64,000 nt of DNA from Corynebacterium kroppenstedtii. GTDB taxonomy: Bacteria > Actinomycetota > Actinomycetes > Mycobacteriales > Mycobacteriaceae. The position numbers and the translations under genes are program-made. This document shows positions 29,294-37,595 of this stretch, piece after piece. Below the pieces are notes generated by a model, which saw only the letters and a program-made list of their open reading frames with translations, did no database searches and was not told the DNA's origin. The stretch's first letter is position 1; each line of letters starts with the position of its first letter. The DNA lies in contig NZ_QFRA01000003.1 in assembly GCF_003243515.1 (NCBI RefSeq), forward strand, positions 62,001 to 126,000. The letters are read 5' to 3'.

Positions 29294-30283
29294 TTAACGG
29301 AACAAATTCTTCGCGTAGTGCATTCCTACCGCGGCATATTCCCTCAACAAGCTATGGTTCTGCACGCTGCGGGGATTCGTCGCCCCCACAACTTCAACAT
29401 CGCATTCACGAAAGAGCCCGGTGCGACGCAACCGCTCCACGATCATGTCAATGCGTATGCAGTGGAAATCCGTACTCACCACCACGAGCGATTGCGGTTC
29501 CCTCCCCAACCGCTCCGTCATAATCACGTGAGCATGCCGAAGGTTTTCCTCTGTCGTCGTCGAGGTGTCTTCAACCACAATCTGCTGCGGCTGCATGCCT
29601 TGTTCGCACGCGTACTCCGCCATCGCTTCCGCCTCGGGACGTGGCTCATCATTTCCCCGGCCACCGCAGAGAACCAAAACTGGCTCGCGCTCGGGCCCCT
29701 CATCGCAGGAGCTTTCCGACGGATGTGCGCGCTCTGTGTCACGCCAGACTTCTATCCCCTTGTCGACACGATACGCCAAGACGCGAGACACCCGACCTTG
29801 AATGAGCCCGGCGCCGCAGACGATAATTCCCTCCGGAACGCCTGCATGATGCTGACCAGGACTGTCATACTGGCCCGAACGATGCGACCAAGGCGTTGAG
29901 CGATGACGCCGCACGGCACGCACAAAGCACACGAAGCCGCCACCCAGCGCGACGAACACCAGCGAATACCCGCCAGTGATAACCCTGACGAATGGCTGCA
30001 CATCCGTCGGCATCAGCGCAATCCATGCGACCGGGATGACGGTAGACGTCCACCACGCTGTCGCCGTCACCGCAACCAGGTGGATAGGCCCTCGGCCGTC
30101 GGGCGTGCGAAGGGCTCGGCCCATCTTCCGCGCTGTCCACGCCCCCACTGCGCCGGTCACAGCGAGCCCCGCGGGAAGTAAGCGCCACGTTCCCGCGTCG
30201 ATAAGAAAAGAGAGTGACCAACCGATCACCCCAGCTCCGGTCAGGGCAATCGCGGCTGCAGGAGTGCGCGCGGTCTTCTTCAC
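29294..30283 (-). CDS. YdcF/DUF218 family membrane protein
   Basis: The N-terminal half has about four membrane segments (IALTGAGVIGWSLSFLIDAG, ITGGYSLVFVALGGGFVCFV and others). The C-terminal half is a DUF218 (YdcF/SanA) domain with GIIVCGAGLIQGRVS, VLVLCGGRGNDEPRPEAEAMA, VEDTSTTTEENL and SLVVVSTDFHCIRID, in blocks. This architecture is common in actinobacteria and may act on envelope precursors, which is unproven. I chose GTG 30283; the frame is open to 30343, overlapping purE. Confidence 0.82.
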   Translation of the reverse strand: MKKTARTPAAAIALTGAGVIGWSLSFLIDAGTWRLLPAGLAVTGAVGAWTARKMGRALRTPDGRGPIHLVAVTATAWWTSTVIPVAWIALMPTDVQPFVRVITGGYSLVFVALGGGFVCFVRAVRRHRSTPWSHRSGQYDSPGQHHAGVPEGIIVCGAGLIQGRVSRVLAYRVDKGIEVWRDTERAHPSESSCDEGPEREPVLVLCGGRGNDEPRPEAEAMAEYACEQGMQPQQIVVEDTSTTTEENLRHAHVIMTERLGREPQSLVVVSTDFHCIRIDMIVERLRRTGLFRECDVEVVGATNPRSVQNHSLLREYAAVGMHYAKNLFR

Positions 30284-30310
30284 TGGCAGCTCACTTTCTG
30301 GCAGCTCACT
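30283..30310. repeat. 15-bp period tandem repeat over the purE stop codon
   Basis: CTGGCAGCTCACT is found at 30283-30295 and again at 30298-30310, separated by TT. The purE stop lies in the second unit. In the overlapping YdcF frame it would encode SELPESELP. Confidence 0.75.
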
Positions 30311-30857
30311 CCGCACCAGACATGAGCTTCTTGCGGAGCGCAAGGTCCTTCTTCAGGACGCTGGTCTCCATATCTTCCTGGTACTTCACCATTTTCGTGA
30401 TTAACGACGGATCCCCTGCCGACAGAATCCGCACGGCCAGGAGGCCCGCATTTTTAGCGCCGCCGACACTAACCGTGGCGACGGGAACGCCGCTGGGCAT
30501 CTGGACGATGGAGAGGAGTGAATCAATGCCTTCCAGATTGTCCAGTGGACGGGGAACTCCGATGACTGGGAGCGGCGTCGCTGCCGCCACCATGCCGGGC
30601 AAATGTGCTGCTCCGCCGGCGCCAGCGATGATGCACGAGATGCCCCGCTTGTGGGCCTGACTTGCGTAATCGAGCATACGCTGTGGGGTTCGGTGTGCTG
30701 AAACCACGCCTACTTCGAAGGGGATCCCGAACTCCTGAAGAATATCGGCGGCCGGCTTCATCGTTGGCCAGTCTGAGTCCGACCCCATAATGAGGCCTAC
30801 CTTGGGGCCGTTGGGCTGCGAATCAGTGCTGGCTGTCTGTCCACTGTTGTCACTCAT
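30306..30857 (-). CDS. purE: N5-carboxyaminoimidazole ribonucleotide mutase
   Basis: Class I PurE, which converts N5-CAIR to CAIR in purine synthesis. GLIMGSDSDWPTM near 22-34 binds the phosphate; SAHRTPQRM carries the catalytic His, and AGAGGAAHLPGMVAA and GVPRPLDNLEGIDSLLSIVQMP (in parts) complete the family pattern. It is 183 residues with a Ser/Gln-rich N-terminal tail. It acts directly after PurK, encoded 50 bp upstream on the same strand. Confidence 0.96.
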   Translation of the reverse strand: MSDNSGQTASTDSQPNGPKVGLIMGSDSDWPTMKPAADILQEFGIPFEVGVVSAHRTPQRMLDYASQAHKRGISCIIAGAGGAAHLPGMVAAATPLPVIGVPRPLDNLEGIDSLLSIVQMPSGVPVATVSVGGAKNAGLLAVRILSAGDPSLITKMVKYQEDMETSVLKKDLALRKKLMSGAE

Positions 30858-30907
30858 GTCAATTGTCCTCTCTCGCCCGGAACTTTTATTGCCTAGTTGC
30901 GCCGAAC

Positions 30908-32248
30908 CTACTCGGCAGTCTCCGGCCAGCGTCCATGAACCAAGAAATAGGCAGCTTCCTGGGCCTTCTCCCGTACATCATCAGGAGACAAAGCATTCGA
31001 GTGCTCACCGGAGGAGCTAGCTGAATCTGTCCCGGACTCCGACACCAACGATGCCGAGATGTTCACATGCCCTATCTTCCGCCCAGGCCGGAACCCCTTG
31101 CCATAGAAGTGGATTTTTGCTTCGGGGAACCGCTCCCACACATGAACCATGCGCTCTGACCAGGCCATATCGGGATCCTCATCCCCACCCAGCACATTGG
31201 CCATCACCGTGCGGTCAGCGGTCATCTCGGTGCTACCGAGCGGCATATCCGCCACCGCCCGCACGTGCTGCTCAAACTGGCTGGTCACGCACCCATCTTG
31301 CGTCCAGTGGCCGGTGTTGTGCGGCCGCATCGCCAACTCGTTAACCACGACGGCCGGATCGCCATCCACATCCGTCGTCTCGAAAAGCTCGACAGCCATC
31401 ACGCCGGTCACGCCGAGTTCCGTCGCAATGCGTGTGGCAATCCGCTGGGCTTCGTCGCGAAGAGAAGGCTCCAGTCCCGGCGCCGGAGCAATAACCAACC
31501 AGCAGATTCCGTCTTTTTGCACCGATTCAACGACGGGCCACAGCGCAGTTTCGCCCGATGGCGTGCGCGCAATCATCGCGGAGAGTTCGCGGACCAGGTG
31601 AACTTTGCGCTCAGCCATCGCGGGAGTGCCGTCGTCAATGAGGGTAGCGACGAGGTCCGCACACTCATCTTCGGATTCGGGGAACCAGACGCCATGGCCG
31701 TCGTACCCGCCGCGGCACGCTTTGATGCATACTTCCCCGTCCATGACGTGCCAAAACTGGCGCGCGTCGTCGACCGACTCCATCGCCATGAAGGGCGGCA
31801 CGGGGAGGCCCATCTCGCGAAGCTTCTTACGCTGGGCCAGCTTGTCCTGGGCGTAAAGCAGCGCGTCGGGGCCGGGCTCCACGTTTACCCCTTCGGATTG
31901 CAATGTTCGCAAATGCTCCGGGGGTACGTGCTCGTGATCAAAAGTGACAGCGGTCGCCCCCGAAGCCACGCGACGCAGGTTGTCAAGGTTGGTGTAATCA
32001 CCAATGACCGCGTCGGGAATGATCTGTGCAGCAGACGCGGAGGTATCTGAGGCGAGCAACCGCAAGGACTGCCCCAATTCCGCCGCGGCAGGTTGAATCA
32101 TGCGGGCCAGCTGTCCGTCGCCGACGACAGCGATGGTGGGCTGGCCTTCGATATGCGAGTCCGACGCGACCCGATCTGCCTTATCTTGATCTGCCTTGTC
32201 TACGGTATCTTCCGATCTAGCACTCACCCGGTTAAGTATAGGGGCCAC
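30908..32248 (-). CDS. purK: N5-carboxyaminoimidazole ribonucleotide synthase
   Basis: ATP-grasp enzyme making N5-CAIR from AIR, bicarbonate and ATP. VVGDGQLARMIQPAA near 41-55, AVTFDHEHVPPEHL, the carboxyaminoimidazole site ELAMRPHNTGHWT and GRKIGHVNI are typical. At 446 residues it is longer than usual because of a roughly 35-residue polar N-terminal leader and a Ser-rich insert near 410-430. The start overlaps the stop of the upstream PH-domain gene. It is followed by purE. Confidence 0.95.
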   Translation of the reverse strand: MAPILNRVSARSEDTVDKADQDKADRVASDSHIEGQPTIAVVGDGQLARMIQPAAAELGQSLRLLASDTSASAAQIIPDAVIGDYTNLDNLRRVASGATAVTFDHEHVPPEHLRTLQSEGVNVEPGPDALLYAQDKLAQRKKLREMGLPVPPFMAMESVDDARQFWHVMDGEVCIKACRGGYDGHGVWFPESEDECADLVATLIDDGTPAMAERKVHLVRELSAMIARTPSGETALWPVVESVQKDGICWLVIAPAPGLEPSLRDEAQRIATRIATELGVTGVMAVELFETTDVDGDPAVVVNELAMRPHNTGHWTQDGCVTSQFEQHVRAVADMPLGSTEMTADRTVMANVLGGDEDPDMAWSERMVHVWERFPEAKIHFYGKGFRPGRKIGHVNISASLVSESGTDSASSSGEHSNALSPDDVREKAQEAAYFLVHGRWPETAE

Positions 32249-32868
32249 TACCAGCAGTGGCGCAGACGTCTGGTGGTCACGCGTTTTACCCTGCGTACTT
32301 TTGCCACATTAGGGACCATCAAAGGGGGCATGCGATAAACGTCGAAAATTAAGGTTGATCGCCGACGATGCAGCCCGGTGACCTGGTCCAATGGGATATC
32401 GACAACATCGTCTTGAGCGAACCTAGCGACGACGCGATAGTTCGTGACGACTAACCGTTTGCGCCACCACTTCGTCACCGGGCGGGCGAAAAACCACGCT
32501 ATGGCGATGATCCAGGCTATGAGAAGGAACTGACGTAGTCCGCCGAAGCCACCGTCGACGAAGGGGCCGGCGGCGCCATCGATCATGCCGATGATTCCCC
32601 ACATGATTCCACTGATGAGGATTGTCTCTAAAACCGGGAAGACGAGTGTGCTCCGTTTGGAATGGACGTCAACGAGTACTCTTTCGTCATCCGCGATGCG
32701 ATAGTCAGGGAAGCCGCCGTTGAATGGTGAGAGGGCACCCAGCGAATCATCGTCGAGGGGCTCGACACCATCATCGTGGCCCCACAGGTCGGAGCCTCCG
32801 TAACCTCTGCGGCCATCGCGTTCGTCGAGGTCATCCGTCGGTCGGTACACATGGCTTCGGATGGCCAC
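32248..32868 (-). CDS. Membrane protein with bacterial PH domain
   Basis: A 206-residue protein normally found next to purK and birA in corynebacteria. An acidic N-terminus (1-50) is followed by two membrane segments (PVLETILISGIMWGIIGMI and FLLIAWIIAIAWFFARPV). A bPH2-like domain follows, with RLVVTNYRVVAR and DIPLDQVTGLHRRRSTL. The GTG start has GGGAGGTG seven bases upstream. The first gene of the PH–purK–purE run; its function is unknown. Confidence 0.85.
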   Translation of the reverse strand: MAIRSHVYRPTDDLDERDGRRGYGGSDLWGHDDGVEPLDDDSLGALSPFNGGFPDYRIADDERVLVDVHSKRSTLVFPVLETILISGIMWGIIGMIDGAAGPFVDGGFGGLRQFLLIAWIIAIAWFFARPVTKWWRKRLVVTNYRVVARFAQDDVVDIPLDQVTGLHRRRSTLIFDVYRMPPLMVPNVAKVRRVKRVTTRRLRHCW

Positions 32869-32941
32869 AATAGGGCACCTCCCTTCTCGGCGTGGACAGT
32901 GTTGTCTGCTGCAACATCATAGTGGGCGACGGGACACAGCC

Positions 32942-33799
32942 TCATAAATAACGCAAATGCGTGATATCACCGGCAGCCACCGTATGAGTCTTCCTACTAG
33001 CATCGCGAATCAACAATTCGCCCACGTCGCTGATACCCACCGCTGTGCCGGTCAATTGTCCACCACTGGGCAACCTAGCGCTGACCGACTCGTTGAGAGT
33101 TGCGGACACCGCTGTGTAATCGTCGATAAACGACGATATCGATCCCCCAGCAGTCCGCCATTGCCTCTGCCTCTCGAGCAGCGAGCCCAGAACAGCGATG
33201 GTTACCTCTGTTCTGTCGACATGTTTCCCTTCCAGGGCAAACGAGGTTGCGTTATCAATGGGCAGCTCCGCCTTGGTCAGATCAATATTGAGTCCGAACC
33301 CGACGACCACCGTGGGGTTATCAGACATACTGACCGCTTCGGCGAGGATTCCGCACATCTTGTCTCCCCGCACCACAATGTCATTAGGCCACTTCACGCG
33401 GGCGTCAATGCCATACGAGCGAACCGTATCGGCCACCGCCACCCCAGTGACAAGTGGGAGCAATCCGAGTTTCATTGGCGGTACCTCCGGCCGGAGTAAA
33501 ACACTCACCGTGACTTGGCTGTGCCGGGGCGCACTCCACACTCTTCCCATACGGCCCCGACCGGACACCTGTTCTTCAGCAATGAGCACAGAGAGATCCG
33601 GCAGTGTACTGGCCGCCGCACGAAGATCGGTGTTGGTCGATCCCGTCGACTCAACAATCGCAACATTGTTCCACCCTTGTTCGCGAAGAGCCTTCACCAC
33701 ACGCTCATGATCCAACGGCGGCCTTATCTGCACGTTCTGCGCATTTCGCCGCTCGTCGCCTGAGTCCTCGTTAGCCCTGTGGTTATCGTCGTGAGTCAT
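32942..33799 (-). CDS. birA: Biotin–[acetyl-CoA carboxylase] ligase
   Basis: Attaches biotin to carboxylase carrier domains. The 285-residue protein has the class I form without an HTH DNA-binding domain, so it cannot act as a repressor in the E. coli manner. Motifs are ESTGSTNTDL near 51, the biotinyl-AMP loop GRGRMGRVW near 81, VKWPNDIVV near 142 and KMCGILAE. Retention of birA next to the eroded carboxylase site implies that some biotin enzyme, such as pyruvate carboxylase, remains elsewhere. Confidence 0.94.
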   Translation of the reverse strand: MTHDDNHRANEDSGDERRNAQNVQIRPPLDHERVVKALREQGWNNVAIVESTGSTNTDLRAAASTLPDLSVLIAEEQVSGRGRMGRVWSAPRHSQVTVSVLLRPEVPPMKLGLLPLVTGVAVADTVRSYGIDARVKWPNDIVVRGDKMCGILAEAVSMSDNPTVVVGFGLNIDLTKAELPIDNATSFALEGKHVDRTEVTIAVLGSLLERQRQWRTAGGSISSFIDDYTAVSATLNESVSARLPSGGQLTGTAVGISDVGELLIRDASRKTHTVAAGDITHLRYL

Positions 33800-33850
33800 G
33801 TTTCTTATTCTTCACCATAAGGATTGAGAACCATAAGGAGTGACGACGCC

Positions 33851-34033
33851 GTGACAAGCGCCACACTCACCGCGGATACAACCGCACAAGACCTCTACAC
33901 CACTGCCGGCAAGTTGGCTAATCTACGGTCGTGTCCCGCAGAGACACAGGATAATGGGGGACGCTTCGACGAGACGTTCACGACTACGCTGACATCGAAT
34001 GCCCAGAACGTCCCGAATCTGAGGGTCTACTAG
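33851..34033 (+). pseudogene. Possible remnant of an accD acyl-CoA carboxylase beta subunit
   Basis: A 60-codon frame starting GTG 33851, with AAGGAG well placed upstream. Its N-terminus (DLYTTAGKLANLRS, then PAETQ) resembles the extreme N-terminus of corynebacterial AccD proteins, where a TTAGKIADLK-like segment begins the protein. After that the similarity fades and the frame stops. In relatives accD genes lie exactly here, between birA and maf. I read it as the 5' end of a deleted accD gene, from memory of the family and not by alignment. It could also be a chance ORF. Confidence 0.45.
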
Positions 34034-34072
34034 GGCCGCTGACCTCACGCTCCCTCGTGTTTTAATGGGATC

Positions 34073-34729
34073 ATGATCATTCTGGCGTCCTCCTCCCCCT
34101 CGCGGTTATCCGTCCTTCGCTCTGCTGGCGTCGAACCAGTCACCGAGCCGCCCGAGGTCAACGAGGAGGATATTTTGGGCACTGTGCGCGATCAATCCCC
34201 CGAAGATCAAGTCTGCGCTCTCGCTCACGCAAAAGCCACGGCTATCGCGTCCCGACATCTCACCTCGGTCCACCCTGGAGGTGATAGCCCCTCGCCACGC
34301 GTAGTTATCGGTGCGGATTCGATGCTCTATCTCGATGGTGAACTTCAAGGCAAACCCCACACCGTCGAGGAAACAATTCGTCGCTGGACCAACCAGCGTG
34401 GGAAAACCGCGCGACTCATTACTGGGCACTGCATTATCAACCTTGATACCACGGCGACAGATGACGACACCTTCGTCCGTGCCGTATCCACCACTGTGCA
34501 TTATGCACACGCGTCTGACGCTGATATCCGCGCGTATGCGAATTCCGGCGAGCCCTTGAACTGCGCTGGAGCGTTCACGCTTGAGGCTATGGGCGGATGG
34601 TTTATCGACCGCATCGAGGGGGATCCGTCGTCCGTCATCGGCCTCTCACTCCCTCTTGTGAGGGAGGCACTATACAGCTTCGGCTACGAGGTTTCTGACT
34701 TCTGGAACCGCCCTGAGCACGCGAAATAA
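34073..34729 (+). CDS. maf: Maf family nucleotide pyrophosphatase
   Basis: Maf/YhdE-type house-cleaning nucleoside triphosphate pyrophosphatase, 218 residues. The N-terminal ILASSSPSRLSVLRSAG, then EVNEED, KATAIASRH, VIGADSMLYLDGE and GKPHTVEE and the C-terminal NCAGAFTLEAMGGWF and IEGDPSSVIGLSLP are all present. In relatives it follows accD/accE genes; here only a remnant precedes it by 40 bp. Confidence 0.94.
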   Translation: MIILASSSPSRLSVLRSAGVEPVTEPPEVNEEDILGTVRDQSPEDQVCALAHAKATAIASRHLTSVHPGGDSPSPRVVIGADSMLYLDGELQGKPHTVEETIRRWTNQRGKTARLITGHCIINLDTTATDDDTFVRAVSTTVHYAHASDADIRAYANSGEPLNCAGAFTLEAMGGWFIDRIEGDPSSVIGLSLPLVREALYSFGYEVSDFWNRPEHAK

Positions 34730-34751
34730 GCCTGCCGTCGTGTGAAGAACG

Positions 34752-34776
34752 CCCGCCATCGCGTCGCCGCGGCGGG
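34752..34776 (+). terminator. Probable maf terminator
   Basis: A perfect 6-base GC stem (CCCGCC / GGCGGG) with a 13-base loop begins about 22 bp after the maf stop. There is no T run directly after it, so efficiency is uncertain. Confidence 0.45.
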
Positions 34777-34858
34777 TACGGTACTTCAAACAAGCCCGTA
34801 TTGACGCCCCAGTCGACTTACTCTATATTTATTAATTAATTTAATTTTTCATAATGTA

Positions 34859-34870
34859 GTTAGGGCTAAC
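34859..34870. promoter_or_regulatory. Palindrome GTTAG-GG-CTAAC at the ECF operon start
   Basis: This 12-base perfect palindrome ends 2 bases before the GTG start of the ECF T component. A CATAAT −10-like hexamer at 34850-34855 within a very AT-rich stretch puts transcription start inside it. The core resembles the DtxR iron box (GTTAG-G/C-CTAAC) but has one extra central base. It could also be the operator of the operon's own TetR. Confidence 0.5.
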
Positions 34871-34872
34871 AC

Positions 34873-35583
34873 GTGTGGAAGCAATCACGCAGGGGTATAC
34901 ATGCAGATCCTCGAACCCTCGCTCTCTTCGTGATTGTCTGCAACCTCGTTGTGATGGGTAGCTCATCGTTACCACTCATCATCCTCACCCTCATCATTAT
35001 CGGAGTATTTCTCGCTGCAAACACTCCACTCACCTTCTCTATGGGGTGGGTGCTGTTCGTCGTCGGCTGGGCTAGCTGTTTTTACGTCCTTCCCCACCTA
35101 TGGCACTCGCGGGTGTCGGTGTTCCTCACTTTTGTCGCGTACTGGATGTTCCGATTTGCAGGGATCGTTGGTGCAACAGTTGCCGCCGCGTACGCTATCC
35201 GGATCGACGAGATCGGCGCAGTCCTTACCCGCATGCACGCTCCACGTGCGTTATTCGTCCCCATCATGGTCATCGTCCGGTTTTTTCCCATGGTCGTTAC
35301 CGAAATCCAGGCGATCCGTCGGGCCTTAGCGCTGCGAAAGATCAACACCTTAAACCCTCTTCGCACCGTCGAATATGTCATTATCCCCTTGCTTGCAGCC
35401 GGTGCTCGGCTAGCCGACGAACTCTCTGCAGCCTCCATCATCAAAGGGCTCGGATCAGGCCCCCGAACGACGGTGAGTTGCCTCCGGTTTTCCTCTACTG
35501 ACCTCTGTATGCTCATTGCCCTCGGCGTGGTGATGGCTTTCCGCGGCTACGAAATCGCGAACGGATGGGGGTTGATCGCATAA
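34873..35583 (+). CDS. ECF transporter transmembrane component (EcfT/CbiQ family)
   Basis: A 236-residue membrane protein with five to six hydrophobic segments: LALFVIVCNLVVMG, LIILTLIIIGVFLA, GWVLFVVGWASCF, FAGIVGATVAAAYAI, then LFVPIMVIVRFFPMV. The cytoplasmic coupling helices carry IRRALALRK near 155 and IIKGLGSGPR near 196, in place of the classical Ala-Arg-Gly motifs. The GTG start has no ribosome binding site, so a nearly leaderless transcript is possible. It overlaps the ATPase gene by TAATG. First gene of the uptake operon. Confidence 0.85.
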   Translation: MWKQSRRGIHADPRTLALFVIVCNLVVMGSSSLPLIILTLIIIGVFLAANTPLTFSMGWVLFVVGWASCFYVLPHLWHSRVSVFLTFVAYWMFRFAGIVGATVAAAYAIRIDEIGAVLTRMHAPRALFVPIMVIVRFFPMVVTEIQAIRRALALRKINTLNPLRTVEYVIIPLLAAGARLADELSAASIIKGLGSGPRTTVSCLRFSSTDLCMLIALGVVMAFRGYEIANGWGLIA

Positions 35584-36984
35584 TGGACTCCCCCAAAGCC
35601 CCCATTACCCTCAGCAACGTCAGCTATACGTACCCCTCTGGCTTTTCGCCCGCCTGCGGGCTATCGGATATCACTCTGAACCTTGCACCTGGGTCGGTCA
35701 CGCTCATCGTTGGCAAATCTGGCTGCGGGAAGTCCACACTTCTTCGAACCATGAATGGCCTGGTTCCACACTTCTATGGCGAGGACCTCGATGGCGAAGT
35801 CTTTGCCGGGTGCGACGTGGGCACGACTCAGCTGCACGATATTGGGCGATATTCCTCCTCCATTTTCCAGAATCCCCGCACACAGTTCTTCACCTCCCAT
35901 GTGAACACCGAGCTGGCGTTTTGTCTCGAGAACTATGGGGTGTCCCCCGCGGTGATTAAGGAAAAGGTCGACGAAGCCGCCCGACAAACCCACATCACCC
36001 AGTTCCTCACCAGGCGCATCGATTCACTCTCCGGCGGCGAGCTGCAACGCGTCGCATGCGCATGCGCCCTGGTCGCCGGGGTTGATTTGTATTTCTTCGA
36101 CGAGCCCACCTCGAACCTCTCGCCCGAGGCCATCGCAGATTTCCGCGAGATTATCAGCAGCCTCAAACGTGCCGGAAAAACGCTCGTCATCGCCGAACAT
36201 CGCCTCCACTTGTTCCGCAATCTTGTCGACGACGTCTACCGCATGGACCATGGCCGCATCGTCGAGCATATGACAGGTGCCGAACTGTTCTCCCTCGATC
36301 ACGAAGAACGCACCGCTCGGGGGCTGAGGGGACTATCTTTTACCGATGTCGAGGTTCCCCCGCCTTCCCCGTCGGACACTGGTTTAGTGCTACGGGATCT
36401 CCAATTTTCCTACACCCGGGGCCACCCGGTGTTGTCCTACCCGGTGCTATCTTTTCCGTCGGGAATGATAACAGCCATTACAGGGCACAACGGAGTCGGA
36501 AAGTCCACCCTGGCCCACGCCATCTGCGGCCTCAACAAAGCGCAAGGCTCATTCGAATACGAGGGGCGTCCGCTATCCCGCCGCCGCAGACGACAGCACT
36601 GTGCCCTCGTGTTACAAGACGTTCGGCGTCAATTATTCAGCGACACCGTGACCGAAGAAATCGCCCTCGGCTGCTCCGCCGACACCGACACGGATCATCT
36701 GCTCGAGGAACTAGGACTCACCGACGTCGCCGACCGTCATCCCCCTGTCCTTATCGGGCGGCCAAGCCCAACGATTAGCAATCGCCACGGCTATTGCCGC
36801 CGACAAAAGAATTGTCATTTTCGACGAACCCACGTCAGGCGTCGATGCCCACCACCTACTCGGAATTGCCTCACTGCTCCGGCAGCTCGCGATTGACGGG
36901 CGAGTGGTCATCGTCATTACCCACGACTCAGAGCTTATTAGCCTCTGTGCAGATCACGAATTACACCTGGAAGGATGCTTATGA
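35583..36984 (+). pseudogene. ECF double ATPase (EcfA–EcfA' fusion), frameshifted in a C5 run
   Basis: Two ABC ATPase domains in one chain that energise the ECF transporter. Domain 1: Walker A GKSGCGKST near 46, signature LSGGELQR, Walker B LYFFDEPTS. Domain 2: Walker A GHNGVGKST near 305. At the CCCCC of 36741-36745 the frame shifts, giving an aberrant end with stop at 36894-36896. Removing one C restores LSLSGGQAQRLAIATAIA, VIFDEPTSGVDA and ITHDSEL, 466 residues in all, ending at 36984. Its TGA then overlaps the S-component ATG, as expected in an intact operon. Confidence 0.85.
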
Positions 36985-37574
36985 ATATTTCGCTTTCAAC
37001 GCGCGATCTTATCAATATCGCTATCTTTGCTGTCATCGACTTCGTCTTCTTCTATATCTGCGGAATGATCGGTTTCGTTGGGCCGGCCTTCATGTTCGTC
37101 GGATGGGCGGTAGGAATTATCGGCGGCGGGGTGATCATCGCTTTGCTGGTCTCGCGCGTTCCCAAACTCGGCGCATTAACACTCACCGGGTTCATCATCG
37201 GTCTAGGCATGGCCCCGGGCCACACCATATGGATTATCCCGGCCGGTCTCGTCATCTGGTTTATCGCTGATCTCATCGCCACTCAAGCCGGCCGTGCCAC
37301 CCGTGTCCGCCCCACTAATTTCATCGTCGCCTATGCCGCAACACAGATCTGGATGATTGTTCCCCTGCTGCCCATGGTCTTTAACAGCGACAGCTATTAC
37401 GAGCAGGTCAGTGAACAAATGGGCGATTCCTACGCCGATGATATGCAAGCACTATTCTCTGTGCCGGTCCTCGTCGGGTGGGGATTCACTGTTGTCCTCC
37501 TCGGCATTATCGGAGGGTGGTTCGGTGTCCGCATGAGCCGTAAGCATTTCGAGCGAGCCGGCCTTACGCGGTAA
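36981..37574 (+). CDS. ECF transporter S component, MptD/Trep_Strep family
   Basis: A 197-residue substrate-binding membrane subunit with five to six membrane segments (IFAVIDFVFFYICGMIGFV, FMFVGWAVGIIGGGVIIALLV, GALTLTGFIIGLGMAPGHTIW and others, in parts). It matches the general pattern of the Trep_Strep (TIGR02185) integral membrane family, whose genes often sit with EcfT/EcfA and paired ABC half transporters. I chose ATG 36981, with AAGGA five bases upstream and ATGA overlap; ATG 36975 is in frame. The substrate is unknown; metallophore or heme are reasonable guesses from context. Confidence 0.78.
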   Translation: MNISLSTRDLINIAIFAVIDFVFFYICGMIGFVGPAFMFVGWAVGIIGGGVIIALLVSRVPKLGALTLTGFIIGLGMAPGHTIWIIPAGLVIWFIADLIATQAGRATRVRPTNFIVAYAATQIWMIVPLLPMVFNSDSYYEQVSEQMGDSYADDMQALFSVPVLVGWGFTVVLLGIIGGWFGVRMSRKHFERAGLTR

Positions 37575-37595
37575 TCCGTCACCGAGGAGGAACCA

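Noticed and set aside
28742..29899. 385-codon plus-strand frame across the DoxX and YdcF genes
   Set aside because: It lies antisense to two recognisable genes and spans their intergenic gap; no domain or ribosome binding site supports it.
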